A stretch of 64,000 bases of DNA from Carboxylicivirga mesophila (GCF_018271975.1 NZ_JAGUCN010000015.1:86757-150756), one strand, 5' to 3'; positions 8,980 to 18,640 are shown, counted from the stretch's first letter. Made by a program: numbers and translations. Notes: generated by a model from the letters alone, not told the origin.

Positions 8980-9891
8980 ATGAATAATTCACTCTTATCA
9001 TTAATACAAACAGCCCTAAAAGGAGCTGCAATGGGCGCTGCCAACGTTATACCAGGTGTATCCGGTGGTACCATCGCTTTAATAACCGGCATTTTCGAAC
9101 GCTTGATTAATGCCATTAAGTCGTTTAACGGCAAAGCCATCCAGCTACTGGTTAAAGGTGAAATCAAAGCCTTGATAAGGCATATTGATTTATACTTCTT
9201 ATTGGCCCTGTTCACAGGTATTGGAGTGGCTATTATTAGCTTAGCACGCCTGTTTGAATACCTTTTCATCAACTATCCAATTTACATTTGGGCGTATTTC
9301 TTCGGTTTGGTAATGGCTTCCATCTACTTTGTAGGTAAAACAGTAAAGAGTTGGACAACTTCTACTATTATCAGCCTTATAGTAGGAACAGCTATTGCAG
9401 TGTCTATCTCTGTATTAACACCAGCCAGTCAGAACGATTCATTTTTATACCTCATTCTTTGCGGCGTTGTGGCCATATGCAGTATGATACTACCCGGATT
9501 GTCAGGCTCATTTGTACTTATTCTGATGGGCAATTACCAATTGGTAATGATTGATGCAGTTAACAATATGGCCATAGAAATTTTGTTACCTGTTGCGTTG
9601 GGTGCGGGAGTTGGATTAATCGCCTTTTCACACTTCCTATCGTGGCTGCTGAAAAAGTACCATAACCAAACCATCGCTCTGCTGACAGGCTTTATTGCCG
9701 GTTCACTAGGTATTCTATGGCCATGGAAACACGAAATAACCCAGCAATTTGGCGATAAGGTTAAAACAGTTGACTTCAACTATTATCTACCAGAACTTAA
9801 TACTGAATTTTATTTTGCTGTACTTTTTATTATTTTAGGTTTGGCCAGCATTATTATTACAGAACTTTTAGCAACAAAGAAACAAAAGTAG
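8980..9891 (+). CDS. popT: DUF368 family membrane protein, probable undecaprenyl phosphate translocase PopT
   Basis: A 303-residue polytopic membrane protein with the two signature glycine-rich loops of DUF368: GAANVIPGVSGGTIALITG near residue 20 and ILPGLSGSFVLILMGNYQ near residue 170, each followed by hydrophobic helices, about eight to nine in total. DUF368 proteins (PopT) have been reported to recycle undecaprenyl phosphate, the lipid carrier of peptidoglycan and O-antigen synthesis, back across the cytoplasmic membrane. The gene lies between the TPR gene and aroE with very short gaps. Function is transferred from the family and has not been shown here. Confidence 0.85.
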   Translation: MNNSLLSLIQTALKGAAMGAANVIPGVSGGTIALITGIFERLINAIKSFNGKAIQLLVKGEIKALIRHIDLYFLLALFTGIGVAIISLARLFEYLFINYPIYIWAYFFGLVMASIYFVGKTVKSWTTSTIISLIVGTAIAVSISVLTPASQNDSFLYLILCGVVAICSMILPGLSGSFVLILMGNYQLVMIDAVNNMAIEILLPVALGAGVGLIAFSHFLSWLLKKYHNQTIALLTGFIAGSLGILWPWKHEITQQFGDKVKTVDFNYYLPELNTEFYFAVLFIILGLASIIITELLATKKQK

Positions 9892-9893
9892 TT

Positions 9894-10634
9894 ATGAGAA
9901 CATTTGGTTTAATAGGCTTTCCTTTAGCACAATCATTCTCCCAAAAATATTTCACACAGAAATTTGAAAATGAAAATATTGATGCCAGGTACCTAAACTT
10001 TGAAATAGAAAACATTGATGAGTTACCGGCCTTATTGAACCAACACCCCTATATAGCTGGTTTTAGCGTCACAATACCACACAAAGAAAAGGTATTAAAA
10101 TACCTCGACGAGATGGATGAAACAGCTCAAAAAGCCGGCGCCTGCAATGCTATTAAAGTCACCTGGGAAAATAAAATACCAAAACTAACTGGCTACAACA
10201 CTGATTTAATTGGTTTCTCAGAATCAATAAAGCCACTATTACAGAAGCACCACCAGAAGGCACTAATACTTGGAACAGGAGGAGCTGCTAAAGCCATTGC
10301 CCATGCCTTCCGCCTGATGGATATCGACTACAAATATGTTTCACGGACTAAAGGTTCAGATAGCCTATGTTATTCAGACATCACTTCTGAAATCATGAAA
10401 GACTACACGGTACTGGTTAATTGCACACCTTTAGGCATGTTCCCTAATATCAACACCTGTCCGGATATACCTTACAATCTGGTTACGGACAAACATTTGC
10501 TGTATGACCTGACATACAACCCACCTACGACCTTATTTATGCAAAAAGGCATTGAGCAAGGTGCAACTACTAAGAACGGCTTGGACATGCTACACCTTCA
10601 AGCCGAAGCCGCCTGGAAGATTTGGAATTCTTAA
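9894..10634 (+). CDS. aroE: Shikimate dehydrogenase
   Basis: A 246-residue enzyme of the shikimate pathway, reducing 3-dehydroshikimate to shikimate with NADPH. The N-terminal substrate domain opens with RTFGLIGFPLAQSFSQKYF, has the catalytic lysine in SVTIPHKEKV (about residue 66) and the aspartate in the GYNTDLIGF block (about 100). The nucleotide domain carries GTGGAAKAIAHAF. The C-terminal GLDMLHLQAEAAWKIW is the usual family ending. It is the last gene of the TPR-popT-aroE unit and converges with truA only 7 bases away, with no obvious terminator between. Confidence 0.95.
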   Translation: MRTFGLIGFPLAQSFSQKYFTQKFENENIDARYLNFEIENIDELPALLNQHPYIAGFSVTIPHKEKVLKYLDEMDETAQKAGACNAIKVTWENKIPKLTGYNTDLIGFSESIKPLLQKHHQKALILGTGGAAKAIAHAFRLMDIDYKYVSRTKGSDSLCYSDITSEIMKDYTVLVNCTPLGMFPNINTCPDIPYNLVTDKHLLYDLTYNPPTTLFMQKGIEQGATTKNGLDMLHLQAEAAWKIWNS

Positions 10635-10641
10635 ACACTAT

Positions 10642-11421
10642 CTAACTAAAAGGAGGCTGACGCTTAACTTTTGACTCGAACACCTCTTGAGGGTATTCTA
10701 TATCAACCAGAAACAATGCCTGGGGCGGAACAGAAGTGCCCGCCTCACCTCTATCCATACTTTCAATCACTTTTTTGAATTGCTGCAGCGATAGCTTACC
10801 GCGCCCAACTTCCAACAAGGTTCCAACAACCGCACGAACCATATTTCTTAAGAAGCGATCTGCTTTAATAACAAAAACAGCACCTTGTGCCCGTGGCTCC
10901 CAGGCAGCATACAATATTTTACAATTATTGGTTTTTGTATCGGTATGTAATTTACTGAAGCTGGTAAAATCCGTATAGTCAAAAAGTAGCTTTGCTGCTT
11001 TATTCATTAATTCTATATCGACCCTAAACAAAGGCCGGTAACTAAATTCCGACAAAAAAGGATTCTTCTCGGTTTGAAGATAGTAGTGATAGGTTCTGGA
11101 GCTGGCATGAAATCGACTATGAGCCTCGCCATCTACCTTCAATATTGAATAAACGACAATATCCTTGCCTACTATCCTGTTCACTTTAAACACCAACTGC
11201 TCCGGGTCTTCAATCACTCCAACACAATCAAAATGCGCTACAAAATACGAGGCATGTACACCTGTATCCGTGCGGCCGCAACCAACAACATTAATATCTT
11301 GACGCAGTGCTTTATTAAGGGCATCATTCATCACCTCCTGCACCGAAATGGCGTTAGGCTGTATCTGCCAGCCATGAAAACGACTTCCATTGTAGGCCAT
11401 TTCGATAAAATACCTGTGCAT
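10642..11421 (-). CDS. truA: tRNA pseudouridine(38-40) synthase TruA
   Basis: I start at ATG 11419-11421 (MHRYFIEMAYNGSRFHGWQ), the conserved N-terminus, instead of a TTG nine codons upstream. The 259-residue enzyme isomerises uridines 38-40 in the tRNA anticodon arm. The catalytic aspartate is in GCGRTDTGVHA (about residue 52), followed by FVAHFD; HYYLQTEKNPF and RFLRNMVRAVVGTLLEVGRG are further TruA signatures. A -7-like box TAAGTTTG lies at 11446-11453 on the minus strand. Confidence 0.95.
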   Translation of the reverse strand: MHRYFIEMAYNGSRFHGWQIQPNAISVQEVMNDALNKALRQDINVVGCGRTDTGVHASYFVAHFDCVGVIEDPEQLVFKVNRIVGKDIVVYSILKVDGEAHSRFHASSRTYHYYLQTEKNPFLSEFSYRPLFRVDIELMNKAAKLLFDYTDFTSFSKLHTDTKTNNCKILYAAWEPRAQGAVFVIKADRFLRNMVRAVVGTLLEVGRGKLSLQQFKKVIESMDRGEAGTSVPPQALFLVDIEYPQEVFESKVKRQPPFS

Positions 11422-11445
11422 AGTTCCAATTGTAAAATTCAAGCG

Positions 11446-11453
11446 CAAACTTA
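11446..11453 (-). promoter_or_regulatory. Candidate -7 box for truA
   Basis: The minus strand reads TAAGTTTG, an exact TAnnTTTG match 24 bases before the chosen truA start. It includes the TTG that could otherwise be taken as an alternative start. Confidence 0.45.
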
Positions 11454-11563
11454 AAAAATTATCGCCTCACTTACCACATTCTTCAAGGTTGACATCATAT
11501 AAGCAAATGGCTAACTTTAATAGATAGCAACATATTTTACTTAAAACCAATAAACTTTACACC

Positions 11564-12007
11564 ATGGAAACAATCAACGCGAAGACTGTAAGTCCTGAAA
11601 TTACACCAATTAAAAAGGTTCTTGACACTTTATTAATAGCTCAGGAAGAAGGCAATCTTGAGCAATTTTCGAAGTGTTTTGCTCAAGACGAAAACACCTT
11701 AAACATTGGTACTGATTTAGATGAAATATGGTATGGGTGGTATGCTTTTTACGAATGGATGACCCAGGCAATAAAAACAAAACCAGACTATACTATAGCA
11801 GCCAAAGATACACGTATTCAACTGAGCCAATGCAAAGAGGTTGCCTGGTATTCACAACTACTTGACACCTGCTTTGAAACCAAGGGAGAACCATTCAGGC
11901 TGGAAGGATTCAGACACACCGGAGTGCTGGAAAAAAGAGATGGCAATTGGCTGATCGTTCAAAGCCACATTTCTGTACCTGACAACACTTTACCACCAAC
12001 TGAATAA
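11564..12007 (+). CDS. SnoaL/NTF2-like small protein
   Basis: A 147-residue cytoplasmic protein with the cone-shaped NTF2-like pattern: an N-terminal helix (VLDTLLIAQEEGNLEQFSKCF), a LNIGTDLDEIWYGWYAFYEWM segment, then four antiparallel strands ending RDGNWLIVQSHIS. This resembles DUF4440/SnoaL-like proteins often called ketosteroid-isomerase-like. No catalytic Asp/His pair can be assigned confidently, so ligand and reaction are unknown. It is followed after 9 bases by the pcm gene. Confidence 0.75.
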   Translation: METINAKTVSPEITPIKKVLDTLLIAQEEGNLEQFSKCFAQDENTLNIGTDLDEIWYGWYAFYEWMTQAIKTKPDYTIAAKDTRIQLSQCKEVAWYSQLLDTCFETKGEPFRLEGFRHTGVLEKRDGNWLIVQSHISVPDNTLPPTE

Positions 12008-12016
12008 AAGTCAGCA

Positions 12017-12703
12017 ATGTTTGTTTCAGTCATAACAGCCACACTAATTGTAATATTTACACAAGATTATAACTTGATGAGAGTCCGAATGGTGGAAGAA
12101 CAAATTATCAGCAGGGGAATCACCGATAAAGAGGTAATTAAAGCACTTAAAAACGTCCCCAGACATGCGTTTGTTCCATCCGAACTGCAGCAATTTGCCT
12201 ACGAAGACAGGCCGCTGCCCATTGGCTATAACCAAACCATTTCGCAGCCATACATTGTTGCCTACATGACAGAATTACTAAACCTTTCACCGAAGGATAA
12301 GGTACTGGAGATTGGCACGGGCTCAGGCTATCAAGCCGCTATTCTCGCCGAAGTAGCTAAAGAAGTATATACGATTGAAATTGTTAAACCTCTGGGCACG
12401 CAAGCCACACATACTTTAGATTCGCTAGGCTATGAGAATGTGTATTGTAAAATAGGCGATGGCTATCACGGATGGGAAGAACATCAGCCCTACGATGCCA
12501 TCATGCTGACTGCAGCCCCTGAGAGCATACCTGAACCTCTCATTGACCAACTAAAGGAAGGCGGTTCTATTATCGCCCCTATAAAAACTGGTTTTCACCA
12601 GCAACTAATCATCTATCATAAAAAAAATGGAAAGTTGAGAAGCAAACGACTGATTAGCGTTCGATTTGTTCCATTTACACGAGAAGCTAATAAACAAAAA
12701 TAG
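12017..12703 (+). CDS. pcm: Protein-L-isoaspartate O-methyltransferase
   Basis: A SAM-dependent enzyme that methylates isoaspartyl residues for protein repair. The SAM-binding motif VLEIGTGSGYQAAILAEV (about residue 95), the upstream GYNQTISQPYIVAYM and the MVEEQIISRGI start block are diagnostic. As annotated it has 228 residues with a short hydrophobic N-terminal stretch (FVSVITATLIVIF) that lacks a basic n-region. An internal ATG at 12077 (MRVRMVEEQ) would give a 208-residue protein of the usual cytoplasmic length, so the true start is uncertain. Confidence 0.93.
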   Translation: MFVSVITATLIVIFTQDYNLMRVRMVEEQIISRGITDKEVIKALKNVPRHAFVPSELQQFAYEDRPLPIGYNQTISQPYIVAYMTELLNLSPKDKVLEIGTGSGYQAAILAEVAKEVYTIEIVKPLGTQATHTLDSLGYENVYCKIGDGYHGWEEHQPYDAIMLTAAPESIPEPLIDQLKEGGSIIAPIKTGFHQQLIIYHKKNGKLRSKRLISVRFVPFTREANKQK

Positions 12704-12753
12704 AACCTATGCGTTTAGCTTTATATTGTATAACAATTAATTAACACAAACTA

Positions 12754-13293
12754 ATGAAACAAACATTTGCAATCCTAATACTTATTCTACTATCATGCGC
12801 TATTACATATAGTCAGCAATCCTTTTACGATTTTAATGTAAATACCATTGATGGTCAAACATATGATTTATCAGCACTTAAAGGAAAAAAAGTGATGGTT
12901 GTTAATGTGGCCAGTAAATGTGGATTAACTCCTCAGTACGAACAACTTCAAAAAGTACATGAATTATATGGCGGAGATGACTTTATGATTATAGGATTTC
13001 CGGCCAACAATTTTTTAAGCCAGGAGCCCGGCTCTAATGATGATATCAAAACATTCTGTACTGAGAACTATGGCGTCACCTTTTTAATGATGAGTAAAAT
13101 ATCTGTGAAAGGTGACGATATACACCCACTCTATAAATGGTTAACAACTGGAGAATTAAACAACTTTGGAGATAGCAAGGTAAAATGGAATTTCCAGAAA
13201 TATTTAATCAATCAACAAGGAGAAATTGAAAAAGTGATTGATCCTAAAACGAAACCTGATGACCAGGAAATTATCGAATGGATAATGAATTAA
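12754..13293 (+). CDS. Exported cysteine-type glutathione peroxidase
   Basis: A 179-residue thioredoxin-fold peroxidase. Residues 1-20 form a signal peptide (MKQTFAILILILLSCAITYS) and the mature part starts with the family's FYDFNVNTIDGQTYDLSALKG. The peroxidatic residue is cysteine in VNVASKCGLTPQYEQL (about 56), the conserved glutamine/tryptophan sites appear as FPANNFLSQEPG and KWNFQKYLI. It would reduce hydroperoxides, most likely using thioredoxin, in the periplasm. The LLSC within the signal could be a weak lipobox. Two hairpins follow the stop codon. Confidence 0.93.
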   Translation: MKQTFAILILILLSCAITYSQQSFYDFNVNTIDGQTYDLSALKGKKVMVVNVASKCGLTPQYEQLQKVHELYGGDDFMIIGFPANNFLSQEPGSNDDIKTFCTENYGVTFLMMSKISVKGDDIHPLYKWLTTGELNNFGDSKVKWNFQKYLINQQGEIEKVIDPKTKPDDQEIIEWIMN

Positions 13294-13356
13294 AAAAGTT
13301 ACCGGCTTTCAGACAACTACCTTAAATGCAATCTTTCTGTTATTCCGGTAACTTTT
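13294..13356 (+). terminator. Long-stem hairpin after the glutathione peroxidase gene
   Basis: A perfect 12-base stem pairs 13294-13305 (AAAAGTTACCGG) with 13345-13356 around a 39-base loop, directly after the stop codon and ending in four T. It may be a terminator or a mRNA-stabilising structure. Confidence 0.5.
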
Positions 13357-13365
13357 ACAATATAC

Positions 13366-13397
13366 AAATGGCCGACTCATGAATCGGCCATTTTTTT
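13366..13397 (+). terminator. Intrinsic terminator between gpx and the M3 peptidase gene
   Basis: ATGGCCGA pairs with TCGGCCAT around an eight-base loop and is followed by seven T on the plus strand; it fits as the main terminator of the pcm/gpx direction. Confidence 0.8.
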
Positions 13398-13414
13398 ATT
13401 TCGTAATAATGGCT

Positions 13415-15529
13415 TTAGTTTAAACCACGCTTCTCCAGCAAAGGCTGAAGCGATGGCTCTTGACCTCTGAATTTCAAATACTGCACCATTCCTTCATCAT
13501 TGCCACATTCCGACAAGCAGTGTTGACGAAACTTCTGAGCCAATTCTTTATTGAATATATCTCCACTCTGCTTAAACGCATCAAAAGCATCTGAATCAAG
13601 CACAGCAGCCCATATGTATACATAGTAACCCGCAGCATAAAAGTCACTACTAAAGATATGACCAAAATAGGTAGAACGATATCTTGGAATAATCTCATCA
13701 ATTAAACCAATATTACCCATGGCCTCTTTCTCAAAATCAAGCGTATTTTCCACAACATCTCCTGCTTTCAGACTATGCCATTTAAGGTCAAGTAATGAAG
13801 CTGCCAGATATTCTACGGTGGCAAATCCCTGATTAAAATGTCCACTCTTCTGAATCTTTTCAATCAACTCATCTGGAATAACCTCGCCTGTTTCATAGTG
13901 ACGTGCATAATGTTTTAGTACAGTAGGCTCAGCAGCCCAATTTTCCATCACCTGCGAAGGCAATTCAACGTAATCCATTGGCACCACACCAGCAGTACGC
14001 TTATATTCGCCATCAGTAAACAAGGCATGTAGACCATGTCCGAATTCATGAAACAAGGTACTTACTTCATCAAATGTTAATAATGCAGGCATATCACCAG
14101 TAGGTTTAGTGAAGTTACATACCAGCGATACCAGAGGAGATATCTTCTTGCCATCTTTGGTAATAGCATTACGGAAACTGGTTTGCCAAGCACCAGGGCG
14201 CTTGCTTTCGCGCGGATGGTAATCAAGGTATAATAAACCAATATGCTCGCCATTGGCCTCCTTCACCTCAAAAACTTCGGCTTCAGGATTGTAAACTTCT
14301 ATATTATTCAGTGGCGTAAATGTAATTCCGTACAGTTGATTAGCCACCCAAAACATTCCCTCTCGCACATTCTCCAATTGAAAATACGGGATTACCTCTG
14401 CCTCATCCAGGTCATATTTGGCTTTTCTCAGCTTCTCGGCATAGTACCACCAATCCCATGACTGCAATTCAAAATTACCACCTTCCTGGTTAATGATTGC
14501 TTGCATTTCCTTCAACTCCTGTTTAGCTACTTTTAGGGCCGGTCTCCACAAGCCCATCAGAAACTCATCTACATTTTGAGGAGTTTTCGCCATGTTCACA
14601 GCTATTGCATAATCCGCATGCGTTTCATAACCTAAAAGCTTAACGCGCTCGCTACGAATCATCGCCATTTTTCGAGCAATTTCTTTATTATCAAACTCAT
14701 CATTGTTGTTACCGCGCATAAAATAGCCTCTGTAAATCTTCTCACGCAAAGCTCTGTTTTCGGCATACTGTAAAAATGGAATTAAGCTAGGCTTTTGTAA
14801 GGTAAACACCCATTTACCTTCCATACCATTGGCTGCAGCTGTTTCAGCAGCACCTGCAATAACACCCTCTGGTAAACCAGCCAGATCTTCAGCATTATCA
14901 ACAACAAGTTTGAAATTCTTATTAGTCTCTGCCAACTGATTTTCTTCAAATTTTAATTGAAGACCAGCTAACTCTTCATTGTACTTCTTAAGCTGTTCCT
15001 GATCCTCGGTAGAAAGCAGAGCACCGTTACGCACAAAGTCATTATAATACTTTTCAGTCACGCGCTTTTGAGCAGCAGATAATTGCGCTTCGTCCATTTG
15101 CTCATAAACTGCTTTAACCCGACCAAAAAGCTCCATATTCATCGAAATATTATCAGAATGCTTGGTTAGCAATGGCGTTATTATCCGAGCTATTTCCTGA
15201 ATTGAGTCATTATTGTCTGTCCCCTGAATATTAAAGAAAACAGCACTTACACGCTCCAAAAGCTCACCCGAACGATCATAGGCCAATATGGTATTTTCAA
15301 AATTCGGTGCATCATTATTAGCTACAATCGCCTGAATTTCTTCCTGCTGTTCTGCCATTCCTTTTTCGAAAGCAGGCATGTAATGTTTGACCTCAATCAG
15401 GCTAAAAGGTGGTGTTTGAAAAGGAGTGTTGTAGGTTGTAAAAAACGGATTCATAATTTCAGGTGTCTTTGTTTGACATCCACTTACCAGCAGCACGGCT
15501 ACCAGTAGTCCACTAAAGATTTTAATCAT
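13415..15529 (-). CDS. M3 family zinc metallopeptidase lipoprotein (peptidyl-dipeptidase Dcp-like)
   Basis: A 704-residue peptidase. The N-terminus MIKIFSGLLVAVLLVSGCQTK is a lipoprotein signal with cysteine near position 18, so the enzyme should be anchored in the periplasm or outer membrane. The zinc motif HEFGHGLHALF is near residue 493, with the third ligand in the following DYVELPSQVMENW block, as in thimet oligopeptidase/Dcp enzymes that trim short peptides. Length matches Dcp (about 680-710). A TACTTTTG box lies upstream at 15587-15594, immediately after the dnaA terminator. Confidence 0.93.
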   Translation of the reverse strand: MIKIFSGLLVAVLLVSGCQTKTPEIMNPFFTTYNTPFQTPPFSLIEVKHYMPAFEKGMAEQQEEIQAIVANNDAPNFENTILAYDRSGELLERVSAVFFNIQGTDNNDSIQEIARIITPLLTKHSDNISMNMELFGRVKAVYEQMDEAQLSAAQKRVTEKYYNDFVRNGALLSTEDQEQLKKYNEELAGLQLKFEENQLAETNKNFKLVVDNAEDLAGLPEGVIAGAAETAAANGMEGKWVFTLQKPSLIPFLQYAENRALREKIYRGYFMRGNNNDEFDNKEIARKMAMIRSERVKLLGYETHADYAIAVNMAKTPQNVDEFLMGLWRPALKVAKQELKEMQAIINQEGGNFELQSWDWWYYAEKLRKAKYDLDEAEVIPYFQLENVREGMFWVANQLYGITFTPLNNIEVYNPEAEVFEVKEANGEHIGLLYLDYHPRESKRPGAWQTSFRNAITKDGKKISPLVSLVCNFTKPTGDMPALLTFDEVSTLFHEFGHGLHALFTDGEYKRTAGVVPMDYVELPSQVMENWAAEPTVLKHYARHYETGEVIPDELIEKIQKSGHFNQGFATVEYLAASLLDLKWHSLKAGDVVENTLDFEKEAMGNIGLIDEIIPRYRSTYFGHIFSSDFYAAGYYVYIWAAVLDSDAFDAFKQSGDIFNKELAQKFRQHCLSECGNDEGMVQYLKFRGQEPSLQPLLEKRGLN

Positions 15530-15586
15530 TTCAATAGATTTTATAAAATGTAAAATACTGTCTGAATAGCATTATCAATTGCCACT

Positions 15587-15594
15587 CAAAAGTA
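15587..15594 (-). promoter_or_regulatory. Candidate -7 box for the M3 peptidase gene
   Basis: The minus strand reads TACTTTTG, an exact TAnnTTTG match placed between the dnaA terminator and the peptidase start, so the two genes are likely separate transcripts. Confidence 0.5.
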
Positions 15595-15628
15595 TAAAAA
15601 AAAAGACACCCAAAAATTGGATGTCTTT
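15594..15628 (-). terminator. Intrinsic terminator of dnaA
   Basis: On the minus strand a ten-base stem with one mismatch (15619-15628 with 15602-15611) is followed by a run of nine T, about 20 bases after the dnaA stop codon. Confidence 0.8.
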
Positions 15629-15649
15629 ATGTTGTACAACTTATACTAT

Positions 15650-17077
15650 TTACGATTTTAATTGAGCTTCAATCTCCTTTATTTGCCCTTTAAAATCTTT
15701 ATCTGTTTCAATGAGGTTATTGATAGCCTTACAGGCATGCAATACTGTGGCGTGGTCTTTCTTGCCAATCTTTGCGCCAATGGTTGACAATGATGAATTG
15801 GTAAGACCTTTGCTAAAAAACATGGCAATCTGCCGTGCCTGTACTATTTCACGCTTCCTCGTCTTTGACTGCAGAATATCAAGTTCCAAACCAAAGTAAT
15901 CACATACGGTTTGCGAAATTGAGTCAATAGATAACTCCTTGCTCGTTTTCTTAACCAGTTTGTCAATTATCTGCTTTGCCGTCTCAAAGGTTATCTCTTT
16001 TTTATTCAGCGTTGCTTGTGCCAAAAGCGAAATCAAAGCTCCTTCTAACTCACGCACATTATTAACTACATTGCTGGCGATATAATACACTACCTCTTCG
16101 GGCACTGTAAGTCCATCCTTATAAATCTTTTTATTTAGAATGGATACCCGCGTTTCAAAATCAGGAATCTGCAAATCCGCAGACAATCCCCACTTAAATC
16201 TTGAAAGTAAACGATCTTCCATGCCATGCAGCTCTACAGGAGCTTTATCACAGGTTAGAATTAATTGCTTTCCTGACTGATGCAAATGATTGAATATATG
16301 AAAGAAGGTATTTTGCGTTTTAGTTTTCCCGGCAAATTCCTGTACATCGTCGATGATCAATACATCAATCATTTGGTAGAAATTCAGAAAGTCATTTTGC
16401 GAGTTATTGCGTACTGAATCGGTAAACTGAGTTTGAAACTTATTGGCATTAACGTACAAAACAGTTTTTTCAGGCATATTGCGCTTCACCTCAATACCAA
16501 TTGATTGAGCCAGATGGGTTTTACCCAAACCTGAATTTCCATACAGAAACAAGGGATTAAAAGCGGTTTTTCCGGGATTTTTAGCCACTGCTAAACTCGC
16601 ACTTCTTGCCAAACGATTACATTCACCCTCTACAAAATTCTCAAAGCTGTAATCGCCATTAAGTTGAGGATCTACATTTAGTCGCTTAATTCCAGGAATG
16701 ACAAACGGATTTCTGATATCTGGCTTTTCCTGATTGGTAACACTGACAGGTCGATTGCGAAGATCTGCTTTGTTACTAGTCGGGAAATTTAAAGTATAAG
16801 GTTGCTGATTGGCCATATGAGCATTATCCATCACAACATTATACTCCAACTTGGCATTAACACCAAGTTCCTTTCTGAGTGTCTTACTCAATAAGTCAAT
16901 GTACTGCTCCTCTAGATACTCATAGAAGAAAAGGCTGGGTACCTGAATCGTTAAAACATCCTTATCTATTTTAACGGGTACAATAGGTTCAAACCAGGTC
17001 TGGTAACTAATCTGTGGAATATTGTCTTTGATAACGCTCAAACAATTCCCCCAAATTCTTTTGCAATCGACTTCCAT
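15650..17077 (-). CDS. dnaA: Chromosomal replication initiator protein DnaA
   Basis: A 475-residue AAA+ initiator. Domain I spans about residues 1-90 (WFEPIVPVKI and FFYEYLEEQY), a linker rich in N and P follows, and the AAA+ domain has Walker A GNSGLGKTH (about 186) and Walker B LIIDDVQEF (about 242), plus a sensor arginine in LLSRFKWGL. Domain IV ends with the DNA-binding signature KKDHATVLHA (about 444). DnaA opens the replication origin. It is transcribed alone, with its own terminator, and its immediate neighbours are not dnaN or recF, so the gene position alone does not mark the origin. Confidence 0.98.
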   Translation of the reverse strand: MEVDCKRIWGNCLSVIKDNIPQISYQTWFEPIVPVKIDKDVLTIQVPSLFFYEYLEEQYIDLLSKTLRKELGVNAKLEYNVVMDNAHMANQQPYTLNFPTSNKADLRNRPVSVTNQEKPDIRNPFVIPGIKRLNVDPQLNGDYSFENFVEGECNRLARSASLAVAKNPGKTAFNPLFLYGNSGLGKTHLAQSIGIEVKRNMPEKTVLYVNANKFQTQFTDSVRNNSQNDFLNFYQMIDVLIIDDVQEFAGKTKTQNTFFHIFNHLHQSGKQLILTCDKAPVELHGMEDRLLSRFKWGLSADLQIPDFETRVSILNKKIYKDGLTVPEEVVYYIASNVVNNVRELEGALISLLAQATLNKKEITFETAKQIIDKLVKKTSKELSIDSISQTVCDYFGLELDILQSKTRKREIVQARQIAMFFSKGLTNSSLSTIGAKIGKKDHATVLHACKAINNLIETDKDFKGQIKEIEAQLKS

Positions 17078-17388
17078 TCTTTCTGTTTCCTTAATAGAAT
17101 TATGTTTGATAACTACTTTAAATGCGAAAACAAAAATTGTGAAAAAAAAAATGAAAAAAAAACGTTAATTCTCTTGACATTTTTATTTCGACGATATGAT
17201 GCCTAGTAATCAAGCAATTAAAAATAAATCAGATAATACACACATAATCAGACACTTGTGTACATTTGATAACTTTTAATTAACACGTGAAATCCACTGT
17301 ATTTAAACTACTTGGAAGAAATGATGAAAAGATTCGAAAAAATTTTCAAAAAAATTATCGCTCACCTATTTAACAATAAATTGTGAAT
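17078..17388. other. AT-rich region upstream of dnaA
   Basis: A 311-base spacer, very AT-rich with long A runs, containing the dnaA promoter and the 3' end of the MCE gene unit. I find no cluster of TTATNCACA DnaA boxes here, so it does not look like a replication origin by eye. Confidence 0.5.
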
Positions 17389-18627
17389 TTACTTAGCTTT
17401 TCGACGGGCTTTTTTAAGACTAATTGGCACGCCATTTTCCAAAGCCACAATATTAGCTTCGTCATACAAATCCTTCACTTCATCTAATATTTTAGATGCT
17501 TCGTCAAAATATCGGGTTTGACCCAAGCTATAAATATATTTCGAATCACGATAATCTTCGAATATTTTATACTTGCCATCCAAAATTGTCGAATCGATTT
17601 TTGCCGGAGTTTTGGATGCAAGAATTTGAATTTCATAAACGATACCTCCAACACCATATGCCTGATCTGTCACCATTACCTTACGACCAAAATTAACCGC
17701 AGAGAATGATACATACCTGTCGGGATTATGTCTGAAATCAATTAATAAGCGATTAAGACTATTACTCACATCGTTAAGCGAATAATAAAATTCATCATCG
17801 GACATTAGCTTACCCAATGAACCTTTTCCATCATTAATACTATCCAACAAATCATTGGCACTGCTTAAAGTCGACCGTAACTGCTCAACTGTGGCATCGA
17901 TATTGGCATCTTCCAGTTGCTGACTAAAGTTAGCCAAATTAGAAAAAGTCGAATCAATATGCGGACGCTGAGCTGAAAGCATCGCAACCAATGAATCAGT
18001 ACGCTGCAACATCATGGTAACTTCCCCATCATCCTCCATCTTTTTTGCGAGGTTGCGACTTATGGATTCAAAATGCCTTAATGAGCGGTCAAGGTTATAC
18101 ATACTTGAATGAAAACGACTCTTCTCCTCACTGAAAATCTGACCTATATTTGTCAACACAGTATCGAGCTTAACAATTAATCGCTCAGTTTTATCTTTCA
18201 GAGGTAATACTTCCATACTCATCTTATCGGCCAAGTCACCAACAACAGATGTATTCATTGTATCACCAACAGCCAACATTTGCTCACTATGCCCTATTAT
18301 AAACTGAACACCCTTTGTACCCATCAAATCAAGACTGTAAATTTGTGCTTTAGAGTCGGCAGGAATACCAATCTCATCAAATAAGGTGAAGGTTACCAAA
18401 AATCGATTAGGCTGTGTTGGGTGAAAATTTATATCCCTGACTGTTCCAACCTTAAATCCTCTGAAATAAACCGGACTTGCTTTAGTTAATCCATCAATAC
18501 GATCATAAACGCCATAATAAGAATTACCCACTTCAATTAAATTATGCCCTTTCAGAAAGTTAAATCCCCAAATGACAATAATAAATGAAACAAATACGGT
18601 CAGACCTATCTTTACTTCTTTTTTCAT
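17389..18627 (-). CDS. mlaD: MlaD/MCE-family lipid transport protein with C-terminal SPOR-like domain
   Basis: A 412-residue protein. One N-terminal transmembrane helix (about residues 7-24) precedes the MCE domain (about 36-115, with SYYGVYDRIDGLTKASPV and YFRGFKVGTVRDI). A long helical region (about 130-280) follows, as in MCE proteins that bridge the periplasm. The last ~85 residues start YEIQILASKTPAKID and look like a SPOR-type peptidoglycan-binding fold, which is unusual for MlaD. No mlaE/mlaF permease or ATPase is adjacent. It follows the amidase gene by about 80 bases on the same strand. Confidence 0.88.
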   Translation of the reverse strand: MKKEVKIGLTVFVSFIIVIWGFNFLKGHNLIEVGNSYYGVYDRIDGLTKASPVYFRGFKVGTVRDINFHPTQPNRFLVTFTLFDEIGIPADSKAQIYSLDLMGTKGVQFIIGHSEQMLAVGDTMNTSVVGDLADKMSMEVLPLKDKTERLIVKLDTVLTNIGQIFSEEKSRFHSSMYNLDRSLRHFESISRNLAKKMEDDGEVTMMLQRTDSLVAMLSAQRPHIDSTFSNLANFSQQLEDANIDATVEQLRSTLSSANDLLDSINDGKGSLGKLMSDDEFYYSLNDVSNSLNRLLIDFRHNPDRYVSFSAVNFGRKVMVTDQAYGVGGIVYEIQILASKTPAKIDSTILDGKYKIFEDYRDSKYIYSLGQTRYFDEASKILDEVKDLYDEANIVALENGVPISLKKARRKAK

Positions 18628-18640
18628 AGTTTATGATGTT

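Noticed and set aside
17078..17388. Replication origin next to dnaA
   Set aside because: AT-rich but without a cluster of DnaA boxes; dnaN and recF are absent.
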